Source: an uncultured Oscillospiraceae bacterium (GTDB lineage: Bacteria; Bacillota; Clostridia; Oscillospirales; Oscillospiraceae). Taken from it: DNA of 44,612 nt. Positions 34,523-42,611 of this stretch are shown here, in pieces. The stretch covers positions 1-44,612 of the forward strand of contig CALWVS010000017.1 in the NCBI GenBank assembly GCA_944385095.1, written 5' to 3'. The position numbers and the translations under genes are program-made. The notes beneath the pieces are model-generated. The model did no database searches. It was not told the DNA's origin and saw nothing but the letters and a program-made list of their open reading frames with translations. Within the stretch, counting starts at the first letter, position 1; each line of letters starts with the position of its first letter.

Positions 34523-36502
34523 ATGAAAAAAGCCAGCTATGGCAATACTTCTATTTCGGCACTGAAGGGTGCGGATCGAGTCCGCAAACGCCCCGGTGTC
34601 ATTTTTGGTTCTGACGGTTTGGAGGGCTGTGCCCATGCCGTATTTGAAATTATGTCCAATGCCATTGACGAGGCAAAAGAGGGACACGGCAATTTAATTA
34701 CTGTCACCCGTTTCTTAGACCACTCCATTCAGGTGGAGGACCAGGGACGTGGCTGCCCAGTGGACTGGAACGAAAAAGAGCAGAAATACAACTGGGAACT
34801 GGTATTCTGTGAACTGTACGCCGGCGGCAAGTACAACAATGATGGGGCAAATTATGAATATTCTCTAGGACTGAATGGACTTGGCTCCTGTGCCACCCAG
34901 TATGCCAGCGAATATTTTGATGCAACTATCTGGCGTGATGGCTACAAATACTCTCTGCATTTTGAAAAAGGGGAAAACATCGGTGGTTTGAAAAAGGAAC
35001 CAACAGACCGTGGCAAAAAAACCGGCTCCACTTTCCACTGGAAACCAGATTTAGAGGTTTTCACTGACATTGATATTCCCTTAGATTACTATCTGGATGT
35101 GATGAAACGGCAGGCAGTGGTCAATGCAGGGGTAAAATTTCGTCTACGGGATGAGGTATCCCCTGGAAAATTTAGCACCACTGATTTTGAATATGTAAAT
35201 GGGATTCTGGACTATGTGACAGAATTATCTGGAGATACTTCTCTCACTCTCCCAGTCTTTTGGCAGACAGAGCGCAAGGGTCGGGACCGGGCAGATAAAC
35301 CAGAATATAAAGTGAAATTGTCTGTCTCCTTCTGTTTTTCCAATCAAAAATCCCTGATTGAACACTACCATAACTCCTCTTTTCTGGAACATGGTGGTTC
35401 CCCAGAAAAGGCCATGAAATCTGCCTTTGTCTCTGCGATTGATGGATATTTAAAACAGCAGAGCAAATATCAGAAAAATGAATCAAAAATTACTTTTAAT
35501 GATGTGCAGGATGCTCTGATTTTTGTATCAAACAATTTTTCGACTCAGACCTCTTACGAAAACCAGACAAAAAAGGCCATCAACAATAAATTTATTCAAG
35601 ATGCAATGACTGAGTTTTTACGAGAGCAACTTGAGGTATACTTTATAGAAAACCCCTTTGATGCCCAGAAAATTGCAGAACAAATTCTGATTAACAAGCG
35701 TTCCCGTGAAACTGCGGAGCGCACCAGACTAAACATCAAGAAAAAACTGTCCGGCAGTGTGGATATTTCCAACCGTGTCCAGAAATTTGTGGACTGCCGC
35801 ACCAAAGACGTGAACAAACGAGAGCTGTATATTGTAGAGGGCGACTCTGCTATGGGAGCTGTAAAGCTGTCCAGAGATGCAGAGTATCAGGGTATTATGC
35901 CAGTGCGTGGTAAAATTCTCAACTGCTTAAAAGCAGATTATGGAAAGATTTTCAAAAGTGAAATCATCACCGATTTACTCAAGGTGTTGGGCTGTGGGGT
36001 AGAGGTGAAAGACAAGCATGTGAAAGATCTGTCCGCCTTTGAGCTGGAAAATTTACGCTGGAACAAAATTGTCATCTGTACCGATGCAGATGTAGACGGA
36101 TTCCAAATTCGCACCCTGATTCTCACCATGCTCTACCGTTTAACCCCTACTCTTATTGAACAGGGTTATGTGTATATTGCAGAATCTCCCCTCTATGAAA
36201 TTACCTATAAAGACAAAACATGGTTTGCCTACTCTGATAAAGAGAAAAATGAAATTTCAGCCACTCTGTCTGGCAAAAAATTCGATATTCAACGCTCTAA
36301 AGGTCTGGGTGAAAACGAGCCTGATATGATGTGGCTGACCACTATGAACCCAGAGACACGCCGCCTCATTAAAGTCATGCCAGAAGATGTGGAGAAAACT
36401 GCCTATTTCTTTGACTTACTGTTAGGGGATGACCTGCAAGGCAGAAAAAATCACATTGCAGACAACGGCTATAAATTTCTGGAGCTGGCAGACATCTCCT
36501 AA
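34523..36502 (+). CDS. Divergent type IIA DNA topoisomerase subunit B (GyrB/ParE-like)
   Basis: This 659-residue ATPase/TOPRIM subunit cuts and passes DNA together with the next gene's product. The ATPase part has the catalytic glutamate in FEIMSNAIDEA (Glu42), and DQGRGCPVD. The usual GGLHGVGASVVNALS lid region is altered to SLGLNGLGSCATQYAS. The TOPRIM part has YIVEGDSAMGAVKLSRD, PVRGKILNC and CTDADVDGFQIRTLIL (normally DADVDGAHIRTL), then QRSKGLGE. AGGAAGGAAG precedes the ATG. The departures from both GyrB and ParE consensus suggest a paralogous second topoisomerase rather than the housekeeping gyrase. The A subunit follows 23 nt downstream. Confidence 0.88.
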   Translation: MKKASYGNTSISALKGADRVRKRPGVIFGSDGLEGCAHAVFEIMSNAIDEAKEGHGNLITVTRFLDHSIQVEDQGRGCPVDWNEKEQKYNWELVFCELYAGGKYNNDGANYEYSLGLNGLGSCATQYASEYFDATIWRDGYKYSLHFEKGENIGGLKKEPTDRGKKTGSTFHWKPDLEVFTDIDIPLDYYLDVMKRQAVVNAGVKFRLRDEVSPGKFSTTDFEYVNGILDYVTELSGDTSLTLPVFWQTERKGRDRADKPEYKVKLSVSFCFSNQKSLIEHYHNSSFLEHGGSPEKAMKSAFVSAIDGYLKQQSKYQKNESKITFNDVQDALIFVSNNFSTQTSYENQTKKAINNKFIQDAMTEFLREQLEVYFIENPFDAQKIAEQILINKRSRETAERTRLNIKKKLSGSVDISNRVQKFVDCRTKDVNKRELYIVEGDSAMGAVKLSRDAEYQGIMPVRGKILNCLKADYGKIFKSEIITDLLKVLGCGVEVKDKHVKDLSAFELENLRWNKIVICTDADVDGFQIRTLILTMLYRLTPTLIEQGYVYIAESPLYEITYKDKTWFAYSDKEKNEISATLSGKKFDIQRSKGLGENEPDMMWLTTMNPETRRLIKVMPEDVEKTAYFFDLLLGDDLQGRKNHIADNGYKFLELADIS

Positions 36503-36525
36503 TCTTTTCAAAAGGACGGATTCCT

Positions 36526-38775
36526 ATGGCAAAAAAGAAACAACCCAATGGATCATCCTCAAAGGTGGTCAATTCCAATGTAATGGGGCTCCATGCTGAA
36601 GTGTTGGAACAACCCATTACTGAGACACTAGAACTCAACTACATGCCCTATGCCATGTCGGTGATTGTCTCCCGTGCCATTCCAGAAATTGATGGTTTTA
36701 AACCCTCCCATCGAAAATTGTTGTATACCATGTATGATATGGGGCTGCTCACAAAGCCCCGTACCAAAAGTGCCAATGTGGTAGGAGCCACCATGAAGCT
36801 CAATCCACACGGAGATGCTGCCATCTATGACACTATGGTACGTCTCTCCCGAGGGTATGGCGCACTGCTCCATCCTCTGGTAGACTCCAAGGGAAACTTT
36901 GGTAAGGTATACTCCCGTGATATGGCATGGGCTGCCAGCCGTTACACAGAAGTTCGTCTGGACCCCATCTGCACAGAACTGTTTCGGGACATTGACCAAG
37001 ATACAGTGGATTTTGTGGACAACTATGACGGCAAATTGAAAGAACCTTCCCTCCTGCCCACTACGTTCCCCAATGTGCTGGTCTCTGCCAATCAGGGTAT
37101 TGCGGTCGGTATGGCAAGCAATTTGTGTGGATTTAATTTGGGAGAGGTGTGTGACACCACCATTGCCTATCTGAAAGATGCAAACCATGATTTGCTTTCT
37201 ACTCTGTTGGCTCCCGACCTGCCCACAGGCGGTGAACTGCTCTATGATGCAAACACCCTGCGTGACATCTATCGAACGGGTCGTGGCTCTTTTAAGGTGC
37301 GTGCCAAATGGCGGTATGTGAGAGAAGAAAATCTCATTGAGGTATACGAACTCCCCTACTCCACCACTTCAGAAGCCATTATGGACAAGGTGGCAGAGCT
37401 GGTCAAACTGGGGAAAATCAAAGAAATTGCAGATATGCGTGATGAGACAGACTTGACCGGTCTGAAATTGACCATTGACCTGAAACGGGGAACCGACCCT
37501 GATAAGCTCATGGCAAAACTCTTTCGCATGACCCCTCTGATGGACTCTCAATCCTGCAACTTTAACATCCTCATTGGTGGTATGCCAAAAGTGATGGGGA
37601 TTGGAGAAATTTTGAAGGAGTGGACCGACTGGCGTTCTGCCTCTGTTCGCCGCAGAGTGTGTTTCAATCAAAAGAAAAAGCAGGAAAAACTGCATCTGCT
37701 CCTTGGTCTACAAAAAATTCTGTTGGATATTGACCGAGCCATTCAAATCATTCGTGATACCGAGGAGGACAACCAGGTTATTCCCAATTTGATGACCGGC
37801 TTTGACATTGATGAGATGCAAGCCAACTATGTGGCAGACATTCGTCTGCGTAATATCAATCGGGAGTATATTTTAAAGCGGACACAGGAAATAGACACCC
37901 TTCAGAAGGAAATTGAAGAACTGGAGGCAATCGCCAACGACCCCAAAAAAATTCGTAAAATTATTATCAAAGAGCTAACCGAAGTCAAAAAGAAATATGC
38001 TGTTCCCCGTCGAACTGATATTATCTATGACCATCAGAAAGAGGAACTTGCCTCTCCTGATGAGGACATTCCAGATTATCCTGTTCATCTGTTCCTCTCC
38101 CAAGAGGGCTATTTTAAGAAAATTACGCCTCAGTCTCTGCGCATGGCAAGTGAACAGAAGTATAAGGAGGGAGATGGGGCATTTCTTTATTGGGAAGGAA
38201 CCAATCGGGATGAACTGCTGGTATTTACAGACCATCACCAGTGCTATAAAACCCGTATGTCTGACTTTGATGACAGCAAAGCCAGCGTCTTAGGCGACTA
38301 TCTCCCCACAAAACTTTCTATGGAGCCAGACGAAAAGGTGGTATGGGCATGTATTGCAGGAGATTATACCGGAAATCTGCTGTTTTTCTTTGAAAATGGA
38401 AAGTGTGCCCGTGTAGACCTGACCTCCTACCAGACCCAAACACGGCGCAAAAAACTGACAGGTGCCTACTGTGATAAATCTCCTCTGGTGACAGCCTACC
38501 TTCTCAAAGAGGACACTGAAATGGCGGTATACTCCAGTGACAGCCGCTGCCTGATTTTTCATACCGCAGCCCTCTCTACCAAAACCACCCGTACCACGCA
38601 GGGGGTTGCCATTATGGTGTTGAAACCCAGACGTACCGTTGTCAAGGTACTCCCACGCAGTGAAACCCCCATTGTTCGTACTGCCCGTTACTATGCCCAC
38701 AATCTGCCCATTGCTGGTGCTCTTCTGCGGGATGAGGACAATGGAACAGAGCAATTGTCTCTGTTAGATTCCTAA
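36526..38775 (+). CDS. Divergent type IIA DNA topoisomerase subunit A (GyrA/ParC-like)
   Basis: This 749-residue breakage-reunion subunit has MPYAMSVIVSRAIPEIDGFK, then the DNA-cleavage region with the active tyrosine in AASRYTEVRL (Tyr140). The quinolone-determining stretch is NPHGDAAIYDTMVRLS, with Ala98 where E. coli GyrA has Ser83 and Asp102 matching Asp87. IAVGMASNLCGFNLGEV and PDLPTGGELL are also typical. A coiled coil (about 400-470) leads to a beta-pinwheel-type C-terminal domain of about 230 residues, where QTQTRRKKLTGAY is at most a degenerate GyrA box. Lack of a clear GyrA box suggests decatenation or relaxation rather than supercoiling. AAGGACGG precedes the ATG. Confidence 0.88.
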   Translation: MAKKKQPNGSSSKVVNSNVMGLHAEVLEQPITETLELNYMPYAMSVIVSRAIPEIDGFKPSHRKLLYTMYDMGLLTKPRTKSANVVGATMKLNPHGDAAIYDTMVRLSRGYGALLHPLVDSKGNFGKVYSRDMAWAASRYTEVRLDPICTELFRDIDQDTVDFVDNYDGKLKEPSLLPTTFPNVLVSANQGIAVGMASNLCGFNLGEVCDTTIAYLKDANHDLLSTLLAPDLPTGGELLYDANTLRDIYRTGRGSFKVRAKWRYVREENLIEVYELPYSTTSEAIMDKVAELVKLGKIKEIADMRDETDLTGLKLTIDLKRGTDPDKLMAKLFRMTPLMDSQSCNFNILIGGMPKVMGIGEILKEWTDWRSASVRRRVCFNQKKKQEKLHLLLGLQKILLDIDRAIQIIRDTEEDNQVIPNLMTGFDIDEMQANYVADIRLRNINREYILKRTQEIDTLQKEIEELEAIANDPKKIRKIIIKELTEVKKKYAVPRRTDIIYDHQKEELASPDEDIPDYPVHLFLSQEGYFKKITPQSLRMASEQKYKEGDGAFLYWEGTNRDELLVFTDHHQCYKTRMSDFDDSKASVLGDYLPTKLSMEPDEKVVWACIAGDYTGNLLFFFENGKCARVDLTSYQTQTRRKKLTGAYCDKSPLVTAYLLKEDTEMAVYSSDSRCLIFHTAALSTKTTRTTQGVAIMVLKPRRTVVKVLPRSETPIVRTARYYAHNLPIAGALLRDEDNGTEQLSLLDS

Positions 38776-38819
38776 GTTTTGGGGCTTATGCCCCTCCGTT
38801 TTATCGGAAGGAGGTTATG

Positions 38820-39695
38820 ATGCAGTCTATGAAATCAAATTTACAAAAGCAGGTATCTATGTACATTTGGATTACCATTGCTTCTCTCCTGTACGCTCTG
38901 GCTTTTGACTGGTTTTATGTCCCCAACCATATTGGATTTGGTGGTATCACTGGTGTAGGACAGGTGGTCAATGCCTATCTTCCCATCATTCCAGTTGGTA
39001 CTTTTGTGTTAATCATCAATATTCCCTTGTTCATTTTGGGCTGGAAATATATTGGTGGTCATCTTCTGGTCAGTTCCCTGTATGCTATGGTGGTATCCTC
39101 CATTGCAGTGGATGTGATTGCCATCATTCCCTTTGAGCCTATGGATGAAATGTTAGCCACCATCTGTGGTGGTGCTCTCATGGGGTTATCTTTGGGCATT
39201 ATTTTTGTGAAGGGAGCCACCACTGGCGGTACAGACCTAATTGCCCGCCTGGTCAAATTAAAACTCCCCTGGGCACCAATGGGCAAACTGCTGTTGGTGA
39301 TTGATTTGGCGGTCATTTTATTGGTGGCTGTGGCATTTCGTCAAATCAACACCGCCCTCTATGGTGTGATTGCTCAGGTGGTTTCTGCCTATGTGACAGA
39401 TACTGTGCTCTATGGGCTTGATAATGCCAAAGTTGCCTATATTATCACAAACCATGAGGAAGATGTACTCCATGCCCTTGTGAACCATCTGGAACGGGGT
39501 GTCACCATCCTGAATGGGGAGGGTGCTTTTTCACGGAGCAAAAAAAATGTGCTGATGTGTGCTTTTAAACAGCGTGAAATTGTACAGCTTAAAGAACTTG
39601 TGTTTACCATTGATGAGGACGCTTTTATCATTGTCTGCAATGCCCATGAGGTCACAGGCAAAGGGTTCAAAACCTACCAGAAAAATGAGATTTGA
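38820..39695 (+). CDS. YitT family membrane protein (DUF161 with DUF2179 C-terminal domain)
   Basis: About 291 residues. Five or six hydrophobic segments fill the first ~200 residues, with the family motifs GFGGITGVGQ near the start and ATTGGTDLIARLVK in the middle. The last ~80 residues form the cytoplasmic DUF2179 domain: VAYIITNHEEDVLHALVNHL, RGVTILNGEGAFS and FIIVCNAHEVTGKGF. Role in the cell is unknown; a transporter has been proposed for the family. AGGAGG lies 5 nt before the ATG at 38820, while the ATG at 38817 is only 2 nt away from it, so the second is favoured. It is 44 nt after the topoisomerase A gene and probably co-transcribed. Confidence 0.88.
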   Translation: MQSMKSNLQKQVSMYIWITIASLLYALAFDWFYVPNHIGFGGITGVGQVVNAYLPIIPVGTFVLIINIPLFILGWKYIGGHLLVSSLYAMVVSSIAVDVIAIIPFEPMDEMLATICGGALMGLSLGIIFVKGATTGGTDLIARLVKLKLPWAPMGKLLLVIDLAVILLVAVAFRQINTALYGVIAQVVSAYVTDTVLYGLDNAKVAYIITNHEEDVLHALVNHLERGVTILNGEGAFSRSKKNVLMCAFKQREIVQLKELVFTIDEDAFIIVCNAHEVTGKGFKTYQKNEI

Positions 39696-39704
39696 GGGGG
39701 ATTT

Positions 39705-40298
39705 ATGGTGGACGAGATTCAAATGTTAAAACATTCCCTAACAGAACGGGGCTTTGCCTTTTCTCAATTTGCCACAGCCCAACAGGCAGCGGATTATCTG
39801 GACAGCAAATTGGACGGTGTATCCATTGGAATTGGTGGCTCTCAGACCATACAGCAGATGGGGCTATATCCCCGTCTGTCTGCTCATAACCAGGTACACT
39901 GGCACTGGGAGGGTGGAAAACTGTCAGAGGCTGCCGCTGCTCAAGTCTATCTCACCTCTGTGAATGCCATTGCTCAGACTGGGGAGCTTGTAAACATCGA
40001 CGGCAACTGCAACCGCATTTCTGCCTCTGTCTTTGGTCATCAGGCTGTCTATTTTCTGGTAGGTCGAAATAAACTCACCCTTGACTATGACGCTGCACTG
40101 TACCGTGCCAGAAATGTGGCAGCTCCCAAACGTGCTCAGAGTATGGGACGGAAAACACCATGTGCTGCTCATGCCGACCGCTGTTATGACTGTAAAAGCC
40201 CGGAACGCATCTGTCGTGGTCTGACGGTACTATGGGCGAAGCCATCTGGGATTGATTATGCTGAGGTGATTTTCATTGACGAAGCATTGGGGATGTAA
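39705..40298 (+). CDS. LUD-domain protein (LutC-like) with C-terminal cysteine cluster
   Basis: This 197-residue protein shows the LUD fold: GVSIGIGGSQTIQQMG near the start, then VYLTSVNAIAQTGELVNIDG and GHQAVYFLVGRNKLTLDYD. These blocks are typical of the DUF162 proteins of Clostridia. A cluster of four cysteines, C153-X6-C160-X2-C163-X6-C170, follows in TPCAAHADRCYDCKSPERIC and could bind zinc or an iron-sulphur cluster. It is annotated widely as a lactate utilisation protein, but no lutA or lutB gene is near and a lactate role is not supported here. GGGGGA lies before the ATG, 9 nt after the YitT stop. Confidence 0.85.
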   Translation: MVDEIQMLKHSLTERGFAFSQFATAQQAADYLDSKLDGVSIGIGGSQTIQQMGLYPRLSAHNQVHWHWEGGKLSEAAAAQVYLTSVNAIAQTGELVNIDGNCNRISASVFGHQAVYFLVGRNKLTLDYDAALYRARNVAAPKRAQSMGRKTPCAAHADRCYDCKSPERICRGLTVLWAKPSGIDYAEVIFIDEALGM

Positions 40299-41361
40299 AC
40301 TTGGTTCTATATTGTTGGCACTCTCCCTTCTCAGTGGCTGTTCTGCCATGCTCTCTCGCAGCTACTCCTCTATCACACCCCACAACGCCACGCCTACTGC
40401 ACTGGATGATGCCAATACTCTACGGGTAGACAGCTATCAGGAACTGGTCAACGCACTGATTTATTTAATAGACAAAGGGGCAGAAACAGGTATCATCCGT
40501 TTTGACCGAACAACGGAAAGTGAAGCAAAATCTATGCTCTCTGATGCCTGTCTGGAGGTGGTCAAAGAGGACCCCTTGGGGGCGTATGCAGTGGAATTTA
40601 TCAAATACAGCCTAACCCCCATTGTGGCAAACTATGAGGCAGATGTACAGATTACATACCGACGCACCAGAGAACAGGTGGCAGCGGTTGTGGATGCCAC
40701 AGGCACTTCCGCCATTCGCAGTGAATTACAGGAGACACTTTCCACCTTTTCTTCTGAGGTGGCTATGCGTATCAGCTATTTTGAGGGAGACAGTGTCTCC
40801 ATTCAAACCTTGGTACGTCAGGCCTATTTTGCAAATCCAAACTGTGCTTTGGGACTGCCTGATGTAGCAGTATCCATGTATCCAGAAACAGGGCAGCGTC
40901 GCATTGTGGAGGTGCAGCTTACTTATCCCTATTCTTTTCAAACATTGGAGGAGCGGCGCACTGCACTGAACAAAAAAGCGGCTCAGTTGACCCTTCCCAT
41001 TCAGGAAAAGACCCCTGAAAAACAAATTTCTTCTATTGTAGAAACCATTCTATCCACCTGTCAGACACAGACACAAGATGCCTCTACTGCCTACGATGTG
41101 CTGTTTGAGGGGGAAGGCAATGACCAAGGTCTGTCTCTCACCTTCTCTCTGCTCTGTAAACAAATTGGGTTAGATTGTTTGATTGTGGATGGGTGGTTCA
41201 ACGAAACTCCCCATATATGGAACATTGTCAAAACCTCGCAGGGCTATCGCCATATTGACCTGACCTCAGAAAAACCAACACTGCTATTTTTAGATGTAGA
41301 TGCAGAGACCGCTGGCTACCAATGGGATCAGGAGCTCTCTCCCAGTTGTATTGTCTCCTAA
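40276..41361 (+). CDS. Lipoprotein with transglutaminase-like C-terminal region
   Basis: This 361-residue protein starts with TTG at 40276, overlapping the LUD gene by 23 nt, with GAGGTG 7 nt upstream. The signal peptide MTKHWGCKLGSILLALSLLS ends at a GC lipobox (SGCSAM). A region of about 200 residues follows with alternating helices and strands, including two matching acidic segments. The last third (AYDVLFEGEGNDQGLSLTFS, then LLCKQIGLDCLIVDGW and PHIWNIVKTSQGYRHIDLT) has the C-x(n)-H-x(n)-D order of transglutaminase/protease-like domains, with Cys in LLCKQIGL, His in PHIW and Asp in HIDLT. The usual active-site cysteine lies slightly earlier in the fold, so catalysis is uncertain. The function is unknown. 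Confidence 0.7.
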   Translation: MTKHWGCKLGSILLALSLLSGCSAMLSRSYSSITPHNATPTALDDANTLRVDSYQELVNALIYLIDKGAETGIIRFDRTTESEAKSMLSDACLEVVKEDPLGAYAVEFIKYSLTPIVANYEADVQITYRRTREQVAAVVDATGTSAIRSELQETLSTFSSEVAMRISYFEGDSVSIQTLVRQAYFANPNCALGLPDVAVSMYPETGQRRIVEVQLTYPYSFQTLEERRTALNKKAAQLTLPIQEKTPEKQISSIVETILSTCQTQTQDASTAYDVLFEGEGNDQGLSLTFSLLCKQIGLDCLIVDGWFNETPHIWNIVKTSQGYRHIDLTSEKPTLLFLDVDAETAGYQWDQELSPSCIVS

Positions 41362-41390
41362 AAATAAAATCGAAATTTTTAAAAAAAGGG

Positions 41391-41418
41391 TTGACATTTG
41401 CAGGAACTCTGGTATAAT
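41391..41418 (+). promoter_or_regulatory. Consensus promoter of the tRNA unit
   Basis: TTGACA (41391-41396), a 16-nt spacer and TATAAT (41413-41418) lie 14 nt before tRNA-Gly. Both hexamers are perfect, as expected for a stable-RNA promoter. Confidence 0.92.
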
Positions 41419-41432
41419 AGCCATTGTCCGTT

Positions 41433-41508
41433 GCGAGTGTAGCTCATCTGGTAGAGCGCCACCTTGCCAAGGTGGAGGTAGCGAGTTCGAGCCTCGTCAC
41501 TCGCTCCA
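41433..41508 (+). tRNA. tRNA-Gly (anticodon GCC), CCA encoded
   Basis: Acceptor arms GCGAGTG and CACTCGC pair fully. The anticodon arm CCACC-TTGCCAA-GGTGG has anticodon GCC. The T arm is GCGAG-TTCGAGC-CTCGT. The discriminator base is T, followed by an encoded CCA (41506-41508). Total 76 nt. Confidence 0.96.
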
Positions 41509-41510
41509 AC

Positions 41511-41537
41511 GAGGAGCCTTAGGTTCTAAGGCTCCTC
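41511..41537 (+). repeat. Stem-loop in the spacer between the two tRNA genes
   Basis: GAGGAGCCTTAG pairs perfectly with CTAAGGCTCCTC around a GTT loop (12 bp). It is followed by ACAGAAAG and not by a T-run, so it is not a standard terminator and transcription should run on to tRNA-Pro. A role in precursor processing or stability is possible. Confidence 0.8.
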
Positions 41538-41552
41538 ACAGAAAGAATAGTT

Positions 41553-41629
41553 CCGGGTGTGGCGAAGTTTGGTATCGCGCTTGAATGGGGTTCAAGAGGC
41601 CGCTGGTTCGAATCCAGTCACTCGGACCA
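41553..41629 (+). tRNA. tRNA-Pro (anticodon GGG), CCA encoded
   Basis: Acceptor arms CCGGGTG and CACTCGG pair with one G-U. The anticodon arm CTTGA-ATGGGGT-TCAAG has anticodon GGG, with G37 as usual for proline. The T arm is GCTGG-TTCGAAT-CCAGT. The discriminator is A, with CCA encoded at 41627-41629. Total 77 nt. Confidence 0.93.
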
Positions 41630-41632
41630 AAC

Positions 41633-41676
41633 AAAGAAAATCAGAACTGCATGGTGATGTAGTTCTGATTTTCTTT
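41633..41676 (+). terminator. Terminator of the tRNA unit
   Basis: AAAGAAAATCAGAACT pairs perfectly (16 bp) with AGTTCTGATTTTCTTT around a 12-nt loop, followed by TTAT. It begins 4 nt after tRNA-Pro. Confidence 0.9.
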
Positions 41677-41727
41677 TTATTGAACATGTGCTCTGATTGG
41701 TCAGATTTGGAACAATATTCTTAATTC

Positions 41728-41756
41728 TTGCTTTCTGTTGCGATTCTTGTTATCAT
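41728..41756 (+). promoter_or_regulatory. Possible promoter of the 681-nt lipoprotein gene
   Basis: TTGCTT (41728-41733), a 17-nt spacer and TATCAT (41751-41756) lie about 110 nt before the lipoprotein ATG. The rest of the 41677-41864 gap shows nothing else I can support. Confidence 0.4.
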
Positions 41757-41864
41757 TCATTCAATCATACATCTTTTTGTCTGTAGATTTACTTCAAGAA
41801 ATTTCTCTCAAATGTTTCCTTTAGAAAGGAAATAACAGTATCATATTGCAGAATGGAGATTCAT

Positions 41865-42545
41865 ATGAAACGAAACGTTGGCACTGCAATCCTGTTTTTG
41901 CTTATATTATCCACATGCTCTGCTTGCACACCTGTAGACACAAGCCATCAAACATCAGAAACCTCCCACATTGTGCACAACAGTACATCAATGGAAATTC
42001 CAGACCATAGTAATACAAGCACACCTGATTTTCTGAATGACATTGGCAAAACCCTTGGTGAATTAAAAAAGGAGTATCCTGAAGGCGAATTGATTGTCAG
42101 TTTAGATGGATTTCCAGATTGTGCTGCTGCATGTTTTGGGGAACCAGGGTCGGAATATATTTACTACTTTTTTGGTGGGCAAAGCGGCGATTTTGAAAAG
42201 GCGATGAACGAATGTGAAAACCAGCTAAACTGTGCTGGTGTTATTACAACAGCAAACATACTTTTCCCAGATATGGAAGATGATATGTCCTTTGAAGATT
42301 TCTTCCCCTTGATTGGTGTCGATGATTATGAGTACTTATTAGGAGAAGATGTGGTAACTGGAGAAGGTTGGTTAAGATTTACATATCACAGTATGGAAGT
42401 AATGGTAAATACAAACGAAGCCGCTGCTGGCGGTGGATGGGATTTCACAGGAGCAGAAATCGTGAAGTGTGATGCTCCAGTGTCTATTGTAGACCCAAAA
42501 ATAGCAAATACCAATCAAGATGTAGCTGATGCGTTGATTTCTTGA
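41865..42545 (+). CDS. Lipoprotein of unknown function
   Basis: About 226 residues. MKRNVGTAILFLLILSTCSAC is a lipoprotein signal peptide; the lipidated residue is most likely the cysteine of CSAC. A Ser/Thr/His-rich linker runs to about residue 50. The globular part starts DIGKTLGELKKEYPEGELI. It contains CAAACFGEPGSEYIYYFFGG and CAGVITTANILFP, with several cysteines that could form disulphides. The sequence LGEDVVTGEGWLRFTYHSM shows a repeated beta pattern recalling YjgB-type secreted proteins, but I do not recognise the family. GGAG lies 6 nt before the ATG at 41865, better placed than the ATG at 41853 that contains it. Confidence 0.78.
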   Translation: MKRNVGTAILFLLILSTCSACTPVDTSHQTSETSHIVHNSTSMEIPDHSNTSTPDFLNDIGKTLGELKKEYPEGELIVSLDGFPDCAAACFGEPGSEYIYYFFGGQSGDFEKAMNECENQLNCAGVITTANILFPDMEDDMSFEDFFPLIGVDDYEYLLGEDVVTGEGWLRFTYHSMEVMVNTNEAAAGGGWDFTGAEIVKCDAPVSIVDPKIANTNQDVADALIS

Positions 42546-42560
42546 GAAACTGAATCAATA

Positions 42561-42600
42561 AAACAGGTTGGAACATCATTTCAGATGCTTCAACCTGTTT
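42561..42600. terminator. Bidirectional terminator between convergent genes
   Basis: AAACAGGTTG (42561-42570) pairs with CAACCTGTTT (42591-42600), and the inner GAACATC/GATGCTT arms pair imperfectly. A T-run follows on the plus strand and its counterpart on the minus strand. It lies between the lipoprotein stop (42545) and the membrane protein stop (42612). Confidence 0.82.
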
Positions 42601-42611
42601 TTATGTTTTTC

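Noticed and set aside
38779-38796. Small hairpin GGGGC-TTAT-GCCCC between the topoisomerase A and YitT genes
   Set aside because: The stem is only 5 bp and no T-run follows, so it does not support a terminator; the genes are likely co-transcribed.
39705-40298. Lactate utilisation role
   Set aside because: No lutA or lutB homologue is in the window and the cysteine cluster suggests a separate subfamily.
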